Origin: an uncultured Massilia sp.
GTDB taxonomy: Bacteria > Pseudomonadota > Gammaproteobacteria > Burkholderiales > Burkholderiaceae_D
Direction: 5' to 3'
Length of the DNA: 64,000 nucleotides
Assembly: GCA_913778765.1 (NCBI GenBank)
Contig: CAJYXO010000254.1
Coordinates: 1 to 64,000 of the forward strand
In this document: in pieces, positions 8,750 through 18,600 of the stretch
Layout: every line of letters begins with the position of its first letter
How positions within the stretch are numbered: position 1 is the stretch's first letter
Translations under genes and position numbers: made by a program
Notes under the pieces: generated by a model
Databases searched by the model: none
Seen by the model: only the letters and a program-made list of their open reading frames with translations
What the model was told of the DNA's origin: nothing

Positions 8750-10159
8750 ATGCAAGAAACCTTCATCAACATCAAATCCCTCGACATGGACGCGCGTGGC
8801 GTCGGCCACCTGGAGAACGAGGACGGCTCGCCGGGCAAGGTGATCTTCGTCGAAGGCGCGCTGCCAGGCGAGACGGTCAGCTTCGAAACCCTGCGCAAGA
8901 AGAAGAACTGGGAATCCGGCCGCATGGTCACGCTGCAGAAGGCATCGTCGATGCGCGTGGAGCCGAAGTGCCCGCACTTCTGGCATTGCGGCGGCTGCTC
9001 GATGCAGCACCTCGAGCCCTCGGCCCAGGTCGCGATGAAGCAGCGCGTGCTGGAAGATAACCTCTGGCACATCGGCAAGACCAAGGCCGAGAACATCATG
9101 CGCCCCATGTACGGCCCGACCTGGGGCTACCGCTACCGCGCCCGCCTGTCGGTGCGCCACGTGGCCAAGAAGGGCGGCATCCTGGTCGGCTTCCACGAGC
9201 GCCACTCCAGCTACGTGGCCGACATGACCAGCTGCGAGATCGTGCCCAGGCACCTGTCCGACATGCTGGTGCCGCTGCGCGAGCTGGTGGGCGCGCTGTC
9301 GATCTACCAGCAGATGCCGCAGATCGAAGTCGCGGTGGGCGAGGAAAGCACCGTGCTGGTGCTGCGCATCATGGCGCCGTTGACCGCGGCCGACGAAAAG
9401 CTGGTCAAGGAATTCGCCGACAAGTGGGATGTCGAGTGGTGGCTGCAGCCGAAGGGCCCGGACACCGCCTATCCTTTCTATCCGAACAACAAGGAGCTGT
9501 ACTACACGCTGCCGGAGTTCGGCATCCGCATGCCGTTCAAGCCGACCGACTTTACCCAGGTCAACCACCAGATCAACCGCCTGCTGGTGCACAAGGCGCT
9601 GGGCCTGCTGCAGGTCGCGCCGGAAGACCGCGTGGCCGACCTGTTCTGCGGCCTCGGCAACTTCACGCTGCCGCTGGCGACCCAGGCGAAAGAGGTGGTG
9701 GGCATCGAGGGCAGCACCGCGCTGACCACGCGCGCGCTGGAGAATGCGCGCGCCAACGGCCTGTCCGACAGGACCAGTTTCTCGACCCGCAACCTGTTCG
9801 ACATCACCAAGGACGACCTGATCGCCCTCGGCAAGTTCGACCGCATGCTGGTCGACCCGCCGCGCGACGGCGCGGTGGCGCTGGCCGTGGCGCTGGCCGA
9901 GCTGCGCCTCTCGAACCCGGAGCTGCTGCCCAAACGCATTGTTTATGTGTCCTGCAGCCCATCCACGCTGGCGCGCGACGCCGGCATCCTGACCCACCGC
10001 GCCGGCTACAGGATGAGCAAGGCGGGCGTGGCGAACATGTTCCCGCACACCTCGCACGTGGAGTCGATCGGGGTGTTCGATCTGCTGGAGGATTTCGTGC
10101 CGCGCCAGTTCGAGGTGAAGGACGAGGCGCCGGCGGCAGCGGCGCAGCCGGAGGCTTAA
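8750..10159 (+). CDS. rlmD: 23S rRNA (uracil-1939-C5)-methyltransferase RlmD
   Basis: This enzyme methylates U1939 of 23S rRNA using S-adenosylmethionine. The 469-residue protein begins with a TRAM-like domain (MQETFINIKSLDMDARGVGH). It carries the iron-sulfur cysteines CPHFWHCGGC near residue 70 plus SCEIVP, the methyltransferase motif VADLFCGLGNFTLPLA, and the catalytic cysteine in VYVSCSPSTLARD. I chose ATG 8750 because the TRAM homology starts there; the frame is open upstream only through the repeat element. No strong ribosome site is visible. Confidence 0.95.
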   Translation: MQETFINIKSLDMDARGVGHLENEDGSPGKVIFVEGALPGETVSFETLRKKKNWESGRMVTLQKASSMRVEPKCPHFWHCGGCSMQHLEPSAQVAMKQRVLEDNLWHIGKTKAENIMRPMYGPTWGYRYRARLSVRHVAKKGGILVGFHERHSSYVADMTSCEIVPRHLSDMLVPLRELVGALSIYQQMPQIEVAVGEESTVLVLRIMAPLTAADEKLVKEFADKWDVEWWLQPKGPDTAYPFYPNNKELYYTLPEFGIRMPFKPTDFTQVNHQINRLLVHKALGLLQVAPEDRVADLFCGLGNFTLPLATQAKEVVGIEGSTALTTRALENARANGLSDRTSFSTRNLFDITKDDLIALGKFDRMLVDPPRDGAVALAVALAELRLSNPELLPKRIVYVSCSPSTLARDAGILTHRAGYRMSKAGVANMFPHTSHVESIGVFDLLEDFVPRQFEVKDEAPAAAAQPEA

Positions 10160-10162
10160 CGA

Positions 10163-10263
10163 CCGTCATCCCCGCGCAGGCGGGGATCCAAGTTTGCGTG
10201 AGTGGCCGCGGTATATGCCGGCGGTCCGCAACGAACCTGGGTTCCCGCCTGCGCGGGAACGAG
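10163..10263. repeat. Dispersed inverted-repeat element, copy 2 (complete)
   Basis: This is the same family as copy 1: the arms are CCGTCATCCCCGCGCAGGCG... on the left and ...CCCGCCTGCGCGGGAACGAG on the right, with a different centre. It lies between the convergent rlmD and hybrid-kinase genes, three bases after the rlmD stop. Confidence 0.9.
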
Positions 10264-10264
10264 G

Positions 10265-12919
10265 CTAGCGGCCGCTCACCGCCGCCAAAGCGGAAATCAG
10301 CTCCTCCGCATCCACCGGCTTCACGAAATAGCGGTCGAAGCCGGCTTCCTCGGCGTCATGCCGGTCGGACTGCTGTCCATAGCCGGTAATCGCCATCAGC
10401 ACGGCGCCCTTGGCCTGCGGCAGCTTGCGCAGGCGCCGCGCCAGTTCGACGCCGCTCATGCCGGGCAGGCCGATATCCAGCAGGAACACGTCGAATCCCC
10501 CCGCCTCGGCGCGCGACAGCGCCTCGAGCGGATCGTGCGCCACGGTCACCGCGTGGCCCATCGCTTCCAGCAGCAGGCCCAGGGTCATGGCCGCATCCTC
10601 GTTGTCGTCCACCAGCATCAGCCGCAGTCCCCGCGCCTCGCCGGCCGCGTCCGCGTCCGCGGGCAGGGCGGCGCCGGCGGCGGCCGGCGCCGCGGCCAGG
10701 CGCGGCAGGCGCACCGTGAATTCGGTACCCATGTTGCGGCCTTCGCTGCTGGCCGTCACCATGCCGCCGTGCAGCTCGACCAGGCTCTTCACGAGGGCCA
10801 GGCCGAGGCCGAGGCCGCCCTGGGCGCGGTCGGGGGTGCGTTCGGCCTGCGAGAACAGGTCGAACACGGTGGGCAGCAGGTCGGCGGCGATGCCGATGCC
10901 GTTGTCGGTCACGCTCACCAGCACGTGGTCGGGCGTGAGGCCCATCCAGATGCCGAGGCGTCCGCCTTCCGGCGTGTACTTGGCGGCGTTGTTCAGCAGG
11001 TTGGCGATCACCTGGACCAGGCGCTTGGTGTCGCCCTCGACGATGGCCGGGCCGGCTTCCGGCTCCAGGTGCAGGGCCAGCTGGTGGTGGCGCGCCTCGA
11101 TCAGCGGCCGCACCTGTTCGACCGCGTCGTCGATCACGCGCCGCAGGTCGACCTGGTCGCGGCCCAGCACCACCAGGCCGCGAGTGACGCGCGAGACGTC
11201 CAGCAGGTCGTCGATCAGGCCGGTCATGTGCGCCACCTGGCGCGCGATGATGGCGCTGGTGCGCTCCACGCGGGCCGCGTCCGGCGGGCCCATGTTGAGC
11301 AGCTGGGCGGCTGCCGAGATCGGCGCCAGCGGATTGCGCAGCTCGTGGGCCAGCATCGCCAGGAACTCGTCCTTGCGGCGGTCGGCCAGGCGCAGCGCTT
11401 CCTCGGCGCGCACGCGTTCGAGCGCGCTCCAGGACCGTTCCGCCACGTCCTCGATCAGGCGCACGATGTCGGCGCTCCAGACCCGCGGCAGGTTGTCGTT
11501 GATGAACAGGCAGGTGGTCAGGGCGCCGTTGCGGTGCACCGGCACCACCACGCCGGAACGGATCTGCAGCGAGGCGTAGGTCGGCCAGGTGTCGGCGCCG
11601 CCGGTGCGCGGATCGCGCTGGACGTCGCTGGCGACCCAGGTGCCCTGGGCCAGCGCGGCAAAGTTGGCGTGGCCGAACAGGGCCGCCGGGAAGGTGCCGT
11701 TCAGTTCGGTGACGATGCCGTCGGTGTAGTTCGAGTGGAAAGTCACCAGCTGGCGGTCGGCGTCGTGTTCGCCGTACAGCACCCGGCTGACCTGCAAAAA
11801 GCGTCCGACCATGGCGCTGGTCTGGACGAAGATCTGGGCCGGGTCGTCGAGACGGCGCAGCAGGTCCGCCAGCTCGAGCCGGAACTCGTTCATGTCCAGC
11901 AGCGTGGTCTGGCGCGCGACGGCGTTGCGCAGCGCCTGTTCGGCCGACAGCCGGTCCAGCTGTTCCCAGCTGCGCTCGGCGATGTCGGCGGCCAGCTTGC
12001 AGTCTTCCTCGTCCCAGCCGCGCGCGGTGGACGAATAGCCGACCAGCGCCGCCTGCAGCTGGCCGCGGCGCAGCTTGGGCAGCGCCAGGATCGCGCGCGC
12101 GCCGGCGGCGGCATAGCGTTCGCCGCGTTCCGCCAAACGCGGGTCGAGGGTGGTGTCCTGGATCGCCAGCGGCGCGCCGGTGCGCAGCAGGGCCAGCGCG
12201 GCCGGGCCGAAGTCGGTGATGCGGGCGCGCCGGCCGGCCAGCGCGCCGGCGCCTTCGCGCGCCCAGTCGTGCATGACCTCGAAGCCGGCGCCGGTGCCGT
12301 CGCCCTCGACGTAGCAGGCATTGTCGAGCTCGAGATGCTTGCCGAGCAGGGCGCAGGCGGATTCGACGATGTCGGCAGGGTGGTGCAGGCGGCGCAGGCT
12401 GTCGACCACCTGCAGCTGCACCGCATGGCGGCGCTCGAGCTGCACGCGCGGCGTGGTTTCGCTGATCACGCACAGGAAGCCGCGCACCGCGCCTTCGCCG
12501 TCGCGCACCGGCGAATAGGCCAGCGTGAACCAGCCGGCGTAGGGCTTGCCGGCGCGCCGGATCGTGCGCGGCATGTCTTCGCCGTAAGTCGAGTGCCCGC
12601 CCAGCGCCCGCTCGACCAGCGGCTTCATGCCCGGCCACTGGTCGGGCCAGACGTCGAGCAGGGGCGCACCCAACGTGGACGGATGGCGGCCGTCGAGCAG
12701 TGAGATGTAGGCGGCGTTGTACAGCATGATCATGCGCGGTCCCCAGCCGATGTACATGGGGAATTCGGATTCGAGGATCAGGCTGACGGCGCTGCGGAGC
12801 GCGGGGTCCCACTGGTCGGGCGAACCCAGAGGCGAACCCGACCAGTCATGGAGGTGGTAGCCGGCGCGCACGGCGCCGGAAGTGCTGAGGAGGTGAAAGG
12901 CGCGCGTGGCCGCTTCCAT
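10265..12919 (-). CDS. PAS-GAF-GAF hybrid sensor histidine kinase/response regulator
   Basis: The 884-residue soluble kinase has no membrane segment. A PAS-like domain occupies about 20-150 (FPMYIGWGPRMIMLYNAAY), and two GAF-like domains occupy about 160-320 and 335-500. Then come HisKA with HELRNPLAP (phospho-accepting His525), an HATPase with NLLNNAAKYT and GGLGLGLALV, and a C-terminal receiver with LLDIGLPG (Asp815) and FVKPVD. It is oriented away from the TonB receptor gene and has no partner regulator beside it. The ligand is unknown; a GAF-bound cofactor or redox signal is only a possibility. Confidence 0.9.
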   Translation of the reverse strand: MEAATRAFHLLSTSGAVRAGYHLHDWSGSPLGSPDQWDPALRSAVSLILESEFPMYIGWGPRMIMLYNAAYISLLDGRHPSTLGAPLLDVWPDQWPGMKPLVERALGGHSTYGEDMPRTIRRAGKPYAGWFTLAYSPVRDGEGAVRGFLCVISETTPRVQLERRHAVQLQVVDSLRRLHHPADIVESACALLGKHLELDNACYVEGDGTGAGFEVMHDWAREGAGALAGRRARITDFGPAALALLRTGAPLAIQDTTLDPRLAERGERYAAAGARAILALPKLRRGQLQAALVGYSSTARGWDEEDCKLAADIAERSWEQLDRLSAEQALRNAVARQTTLLDMNEFRLELADLLRRLDDPAQIFVQTSAMVGRFLQVSRVLYGEHDADRQLVTFHSNYTDGIVTELNGTFPAALFGHANFAALAQGTWVASDVQRDPRTGGADTWPTYASLQIRSGVVVPVHRNGALTTCLFINDNLPRVWSADIVRLIEDVAERSWSALERVRAEEALRLADRRKDEFLAMLAHELRNPLAPISAAAQLLNMGPPDAARVERTSAIIARQVAHMTGLIDDLLDVSRVTRGLVVLGRDQVDLRRVIDDAVEQVRPLIEARHHQLALHLEPEAGPAIVEGDTKRLVQVIANLLNNAAKYTPEGGRLGIWMGLTPDHVLVSVTDNGIGIAADLLPTVFDLFSQAERTPDRAQGGLGLGLALVKSLVELHGGMVTASSEGRNMGTEFTVRLPRLAAAPAAAGAALPADADAAGEARGLRLMLVDDNEDAAMTLGLLLEAMGHAVTVAHDPLEALSRAEAGGFDVFLLDIGLPGMSGVELARRLRKLPQAKGAVLMAITGYGQQSDRHDAEEAGFDRYFVKPVDAEELISALAAVSGR

Positions 12920-13022
12920 ACTGATCGCCTTCGAGTACGAAAGTCGTCATTTTATGCGCAAATGCATAAGCTGGGGCAAGGCCGAGAAAAAATAGATTTT
13001 CCTGTGAAAAACGGACATTTCT

Positions 13023-13053
13023 CATTCCAGACGGGTTATTTCCGCCTGGAATG
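13023..13053 (-). terminator. Hairpin after the ZnuD-like gene
   Basis: CATTCCAG and CTGGAATG form an 8-bp perfect stem around a 15-base loop just beyond the stop of the minus-strand receptor gene. There is no clean U-tract, so termination is plausible but unproven. Confidence 0.4.
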
Positions 13054-13065
13054 CACTCAATTTCG

Positions 13066-15084
13066 TCAGAAATGCGCGCGCACGCCGAACACCAGGTTGC
13101 GTCCCGGCAGCGGCGAAATGTCCTTCAGCAGCGAGGTCGACAGGCGGATATCCTCGTTCAGCAGGTTCTTCGCCAGCACGAACCAGGTCAGGTCCATCTT
13201 GTCCAGCTTCTGGGTATAGGACAGGTTGGCGTCGACCAGGTTGTAGGCCGGGGTCGGCGTGTCCTCGAAGCTGGCCAGGCGGTCCTGGCCGCGCGCATGG
13301 GTCCAGGACAGGCCGGCGCGCCAGTCCGCCTGGCGGTAGCCGACGCTGGCGCCGATGCGGTCGGCCGGCTGCAGCGGCAGGCTTTCACCGCTGTCGAGCT
13401 TGCCGCGCGAACCGTCGGCGAACAGGCGGCCGTTCCAGCCCATGCCCGTCTGGTTCCAGGTCAGTTCGCCTTCCACGCCCTGGATGTGGGCCGGCGCCTG
13501 TTCGAACAGGCGCTGGCGGAAGCCGTCAGCCGGATTCGCGCCCGGGTTGCCGTCCTCGTCCAACGTCAGGCCGGTGACGTGGCCGTAGATGAAACCGGAC
13601 ACGTTGTTGCGGAACAGGTTGGCCTTCCAGCGCAGCAGGCCGGTGTCCTTCTGCAGCGACAGCTCGATGTTGCGCGAGATTTCCTTGTGCAGGTCCGGGT
13701 TGCCGACGTCGAAGGTGACGGTGGCGTCGTGCGGGCCGCCCGAGTAGAGCTCGTCGGTGGACGGCGCGCGCTGGGCATACGACAGCGTGGCGCCGGCGCT
13801 GTAGCCGCGCATGAAGGGCCACAGCGCGCCGACCGAGCCGGAGCCCAGGTCGAAGCTGCGCTCGACGTTGCCGACCGGTTCGCGGCGCACGTTTTCATAA
13901 CGCGCGCCGGCGTTCACGGCCACCGGACCGACTTTCGTTTCCTCGACCAGGAAGGCGGCCTGCGACGTCGAATGGGTGACCGGCACGGTGTCCGGGCCGC
14001 CCGCCGCGGAGAGGGCCGAGAAGTGGGTGTTCTCGGTCTGGACGCCGAAGGTGCCGTGGAAGCCGCCGACCGGTTTATGCGTCAGCTCCAGCCGCGATTC
14101 GAAGGAGCGGTTGCTGAAGACGACTTCCGGCGACAGGTCCTCGCCCAGTTCGGCATGGCGGTAGTCGGTGAAGCCGGCCTTGAAGCGCGCCGTCTCGAAG
14201 CCGCTGAACGGGTCATGCACCAGGCTGTCGAAGTCGTAGCGGTTCTGGCGCTGGTCGATGCGCGAACCTTCCGCGCTCGGGATGCCGTAGTTGTTCGACA
14301 GGTGGTTCGCCGACAGGCCCACGTAACCCCAGTCGCGGATGTAGGAGGCGCCGGCGCCGATGCTGCGCTCGCTGGTATCGCTGTCCGGCAGGCGGCCGCT
14401 GGCGGACGTCGGATCGCCGAGCACGCGGTTGCCGGGGATCTTGTAGTCGCCGGCGTCGCGCCAGTTGCCGTCGATGTGCATGCCGACGTGGCCGGCCGCG
14501 CCGTCCATCGAGCCGGAGACGTTGCGGCCGTTGTCGACCGTGCTGTAGCGGGTTTCCACCTGGCCGGTCGGCTTGTCCTCGAGCGCGGTCGGGATGCGCT
14601 CGTTGACGACGTTGACCAGGCCGCCGATCGCGCCCGAGCCGTACAGCAGGGCGGCGGGACCGCGCAGGATCTCGATCTGGCGCGCCACCGCGCCTTCGGA
14701 AGCGACCGCGTGGTCGTTCGACAGGCCGGAGACGTCGGAAGTCGCCATGCCGTTTTCCAGCATCTTGACGCGCGAGCCTCCCATGCCGCGGATGATGGGG
14801 CGCGAAGCGCCGGCGCCGAAGGCCGAGGCCGACACGCCGAGTTCGTTCTGCAGGGTCTCGCCGAGCGAGCTGCCGACCTTGTCGCGCAGTTCGTCGCCGG
14901 CCAGCACCTTGGCCGGGGTCAGGATCTGGTCGCCTTCGCCGTTGCGAAGCGGATTGGCGGTGACGACAACCTGCTGGACCTTGCCGTTGTTGACGGCCTG
15001 GGCATCGGCAGGGGATTCGGCGAAAGCGGGGGAATAGGCGAACAGGATCGCGCTGGCGACCAGCGTCGGTTGCATCTTTTTCAT
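13066..15084 (-). CDS. TonB-dependent outer-membrane receptor, ZnuD-like
   Basis: This outer-membrane receptor probably imports a metal ion with TonB energy. The 672-residue protein starts with a signal peptide ending near AFA-ES. A TonB box-like VQQVVVTA follows, then the plug domain with ASRPIIRGMGGSRVKMLENG and EILRGPAALLYGSGAIGGLVNV. The beta-barrel ends in an aromatic residue (FGVRAHF), as needed for outer-membrane insertion. The plug sequence is closest, from memory, to ZnuD zinc receptors of Neisseria and Acinetobacter. No clear Zur box was found upstream. The small exported His/Cys protein just upstream fits a metal-related role; copper is an alternative. Confidence 0.87.
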   Translation of the reverse strand: MKKMQPTLVASAILFAYSPAFAESPADAQAVNNGKVQQVVVTANPLRNGEGDQILTPAKVLAGDELRDKVGSSLGETLQNELGVSASAFGAGASRPIIRGMGGSRVKMLENGMATSDVSGLSNDHAVASEGAVARQIEILRGPAALLYGSGAIGGLVNVVNERIPTALEDKPTGQVETRYSTVDNGRNVSGSMDGAAGHVGMHIDGNWRDAGDYKIPGNRVLGDPTSASGRLPDSDTSERSIGAGASYIRDWGYVGLSANHLSNNYGIPSAEGSRIDQRQNRYDFDSLVHDPFSGFETARFKAGFTDYRHAELGEDLSPEVVFSNRSFESRLELTHKPVGGFHGTFGVQTENTHFSALSAAGGPDTVPVTHSTSQAAFLVEETKVGPVAVNAGARYENVRREPVGNVERSFDLGSGSVGALWPFMRGYSAGATLSYAQRAPSTDELYSGGPHDATVTFDVGNPDLHKEISRNIELSLQKDTGLLRWKANLFRNNVSGFIYGHVTGLTLDEDGNPGANPADGFRQRLFEQAPAHIQGVEGELTWNQTGMGWNGRLFADGSRGKLDSGESLPLQPADRIGASVGYRQADWRAGLSWTHARGQDRLASFEDTPTPAYNLVDANLSYTQKLDKMDLTWFVLAKNLLNEDIRLSTSLLKDISPLPGRNLVFGVRAHF

Positions 15085-15174
15085 GTTTTACTACCTCGAG
15101 CGAATGGATAACGGCCCGTGCCGCCGGCGTGCGCATGCAGGCCGGCAGGACGGTTGGAACGGGACAGGGCGTTA

Positions 15175-15519
15175 TCAGGCTCGGGGTGGACCGCGCTGCT
15201 GGAAGGGGCAGGCCGCCAGCAGGCAGATGCCCGGCGTCGGCGCCAGGCTGGGAACGGCGTAGGCGAGTTCGGCGGGGATGAATTGCCGGATCGTCGGCGG
15301 CAGCGCGAACGCGACCTGTGCGCTGGCGGCGCACTGGCCGCACAGGTCGTGCAGGACCGGCTTGGTCGGCTTGCCGCCGTTGCCGTCGGGGTCGTAGGCG
15401 CTTTGCTCGACCAGGGTTTCCTGGACGTCGTTCCAGTGCGAGTAGGCATGGCCGAGCGACAGCTGCTGCGAAACGAGCAGCAGCAGCGACAGCAATACGT
15501 GGACCAGGCTACGCGACAT
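15175..15519 (-). CDS. Small exported conserved protein upstream of metal receptor
   Basis: The 114-residue product has an N-terminal signal-like hydrophobic stretch (LVHVLLSLLLLVSQQLSLGHA). The mature part has His and Cys: HAYSHWND, VLHDLCGQCAAS, a single Cys in GICLLAACPF, and an Arg/Pro tail. This pattern resembles DUF2946-like proteins found beside metal genes, though the match is by eye. It lies 90 bases upstream of the ZnuD-like receptor on the same strand, probably co-transcribed. A periplasmic metal-binding role is inference. Confidence 0.65.
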   Translation of the reverse strand: MSRSLVHVLLSLLLLVSQQLSLGHAYSHWNDVQETLVEQSAYDPDGNGGKPTKPVLHDLCGQCAASAQVAFALPPTIRQFIPAELAYAVPSLAPTPGICLLAACPFQQRGPPRA

Positions 15520-15603
15520 TGGCGGGAAGATGGGAAACCAGCCGGTATTCTATGCGGCGCAGTTTGGTTCTGACAACCACATTCTGGAACGGAGCTCATC
15601 CAG

Positions 15604-15632
15604 AAAAAAAGCCCCCGCCGGGCGGCAGGGGC
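15604..15632 (-). terminator. Rho-independent terminator of the DUF4214 gene
   Basis: Read on the minus strand, AGCCCCTGCC and GGCGGGGGCT form a GC-rich stem with one bulge, followed by seven T. A second perfect 10-bp palindrome (15640-15661) lies between it and the stop codon at 15667. Confidence 0.85.
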
Positions 15633-15666
15633 TCGGGCGCTTGCCGGGCAAGCCCGGCAAGCGGTC

Positions 15667-18600
15667 TTACTCCGTCGGGTAGCCGACGCCGGCCATGACC
15701 GTATTGGTGTCGAAGTCCACGCCGAAGTCGGCGATCTTGCCGACGATCTTGATCACGAAGTCGTTGCTGTCGATCCCCGGGGTGGCGTCGGCAACCACCA
15801 GGTAGTGCTCCTGGTCGCTGACGTCGAACAGCAGCGCCGCATTGGCGTAGGACGTCGGCGCCGCCGCGTTGAGCGCAGCGAGCAGGCTGTCGCCGGAACC
15901 GCCGCTGAAGGCCATGTTCATGCCCAGGTTGTAGCCCTGGATGAGGATCGGCGTGGTGACGAGCAGCTGGTTGACGTTCGGCAGGAAGCCCAGGTCGTCC
16001 GTGTACACGGTATCGAAGCCGGTGGCCGGCGCGCTGCCGCCCACCACGTGCGATTCCGCCGCATTCGTGTAGGCCATCAGGTTGTAGGTGCCGTGCACGG
16101 TGACCGTGTCGGCGCCCAGTCCGCCCCTGATGGTGCTGTGGCCGTCGGCGCCGCCGTACAGGAAGTCGTTGCCGGCGGTGCCGATCAGGGTGTCCCTGCC
16201 GCCGAAGCCCCACACGTACTGGCCGGTCAGCGTATCGTTGCCGTTGGTGCCGAGCGCATAGGTGGCGCCGCTGGTGTCCGCCAGCGCCGAAGCACGGTCC
16301 GCGCCCAGCGACAGCGTGCCCTGGAAGGGCGCGCCCTGGACCCCGAAGGTCGTGGTGCCGGCCACGACGCCGCCGCCCAGCGTGGAGGTCAGCGGCGTGG
16401 CGCTCGCGCCCAGGTAGGCGTTGTTGGCCGCCGTGGTGGTGATTTGCAGGCCGCCGGCGGCGCCGGTCGCCGTGAACTGGAGATCCTCGTACGGGCCGTC
16501 GATCTTCTGGCTGGCCGAGCTCGTGTTGCCGGCCAGGTCGACGATCCGCACGCTCACGGTCGGGTCGCCGGCGTCCAGCGCGACGTCCTTGATCGTGATG
16601 GTGCCGGCGTTCGTATCGACGCTGCCGTTGGCGCCGTCGACGGTGATCCAGGCGCCGCTGTCGATCCGGTACTGCACGGTGTCCCAGCCGGCCAGCGTGC
16701 CGGCGAAGGTGAAGCCGACGTCGGCGCTCGACAGGCTGGTGAGGTCCGGCGTGCCCGCGGCCGCGCCTTCCACCTGGGCGAAGCTCACGCTGGCCGGCAG
16801 GGTGGCGTCGAGGGTGAAGGACAGCGTGCCGTTGCCGCTGGTGTGGCCGGCCAGGTCGGTCTGGTGCACCAGGACCGTCTTGGGACCGTCGCCGCTCAGC
16901 GTCAGGGTGGCGTTGCCGTTGCTGTCGACCGTGGCGCCCGGCAGCCAGGACTGGCCGTCGAGGCTGTATTCCCAGGTGCTGCCGTTGCCGTGCTCGAGGC
17001 CGCTGACCGTGACCGTGCCGGCGTTGGTGACGCCGTCATGGCTGTCGCTGCCGCTGTCGGTGGCCAGGACCACGCCCGGCGTGTTCGGCGCAAAGCTGTC
17101 GTACTGGAAGACGATGGTCGCGGCATCGCTGACGTTGCCGGCGGCATCGACCTGGTGTACGTGGACCGTGTTCATGCCCTGGACCAGGACCGGCGCGGTG
17201 TCGCTCCAGCCGGTCAGGCCGTCGCTGCTGTACTCGGCCTTCGCGCCCGCCTCGAGGCCGCTCACGGACAGGCTGCCTGCGCTGGTGACATGGTCGCTGT
17301 CCGAACTGCCGGTGTCGCTGGCGAGGGCGACCGTCGGGACGGCGGCGTGGTTGTCGTAGACCAGCGTCGTGGTGGTCGTCGGGCTGGCATTGCCGGCGCC
17401 GTCGACCGCGCGCAGCAGCACCGTCTGCGTGAGATTGCCGTCGCTGCCGGGCGTGCCGTGGGTGAGGTCCAGGCCCTGGATGGTCGCCGTGCCGGCGGCG
17501 CCGTTCACGCTCATGGCGCGCCAGGTGCTGCCGTCGGTGCTGTACTGGAGCGCGTCGCCGGCGCCGAGCGTGCCGGTAAAGCTGAACTGTACGTCGGCGG
17601 TGGCTGCGTTGGTGACGTTGTCGGCCGGCGCGCCGTCGGCGGCGCCATGTGTGATCGATACCAGGGTCAGGATCCCGGTCGTCGGTGCGTCGGCATCGTA
17701 GACGACGGCCTGGCTGACGACGGCGCCATGGTTGCCGGCCAGGTCGGACACGCGCAGCATCACGGTCGGGCCGGCGGTGCTGGCGATGTTCGCGACCGTG
17801 ACCTGCAGGCCGTCCAGGCCGACCTGCGCGGCCTGCCAGTGCGCGCCGTTGTCGAGCGAATACTCGACGGTTTCATCGCTGGCCAGCGGCGCGGACAGGG
17901 TCGCATGCAGCGCGGTCGTGGCCAGGTTGGTCGTCAGCGGTGCGGCGACGGTCGCCTCGGCGCTGACGCCGTCCAGCATGTCGACGGTATGCACGGTCAG
18001 CGTCTGCTGCGGCGCCTCGGTATCGACACGCACCGGGGTGCGCAGCAGCAGGCCGTCGAGGGCCGCCGCCGCCACGGCATTGCCGGCGCGGTCGACGATC
18101 GCGCCGTGCAGGGCGCCGTTCGCGGCCGTCATCAGTTGGGCGACGTTCTCGCCGGCCGCCGGGGTGTAGCTGAACAGCAGCGTATCGGTGCCCGCGCCGC
18201 TCTGGTAGACCGCGGCGCCGCCGGTGTTCAGGGCGATGCCCGGCGCGGCGTTCGCGTCGACGTTCACCGTTTCGCTGAACTTGATCGTGAAAGTCAGCGT
18301 CTCGCCGAGCGCCAGCTGGTGGTCGTTCGGCGCCAGCCTCGGCAGGCCCGGGGCCGGCGCGGTGCGGTCGAGCACGCTGCCGATCACGTTCGACACGCTC
18401 GAATGGCCGTTCGCGTCGGTGACGACCGCGCGGAAGTAATAGGCGCCGTCGGCCTGCGCGCCGATATCCTGCGGGCTGACCCAGTGGATGCGGTCGCTCG
18501 ACATCTGGTACGCGACCGTGGTGTCCGGATCGTTGCCGTGCAGGGCGACCGGCGGCGCCGCATTGTTGGTGACCGGCAGCGCGCCGGCACTGCCGCCCTG

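Noticed and set aside
10202-12703. An 833-codon open frame opposite the PAS-GAF hybrid kinase
   Set aside because: It is a shadow of GC-rich codons on the other strand. It has low-complexity His/Gln/Ala/Gly/Arg content and no domains, while the minus-strand kinase is fully recognisable.
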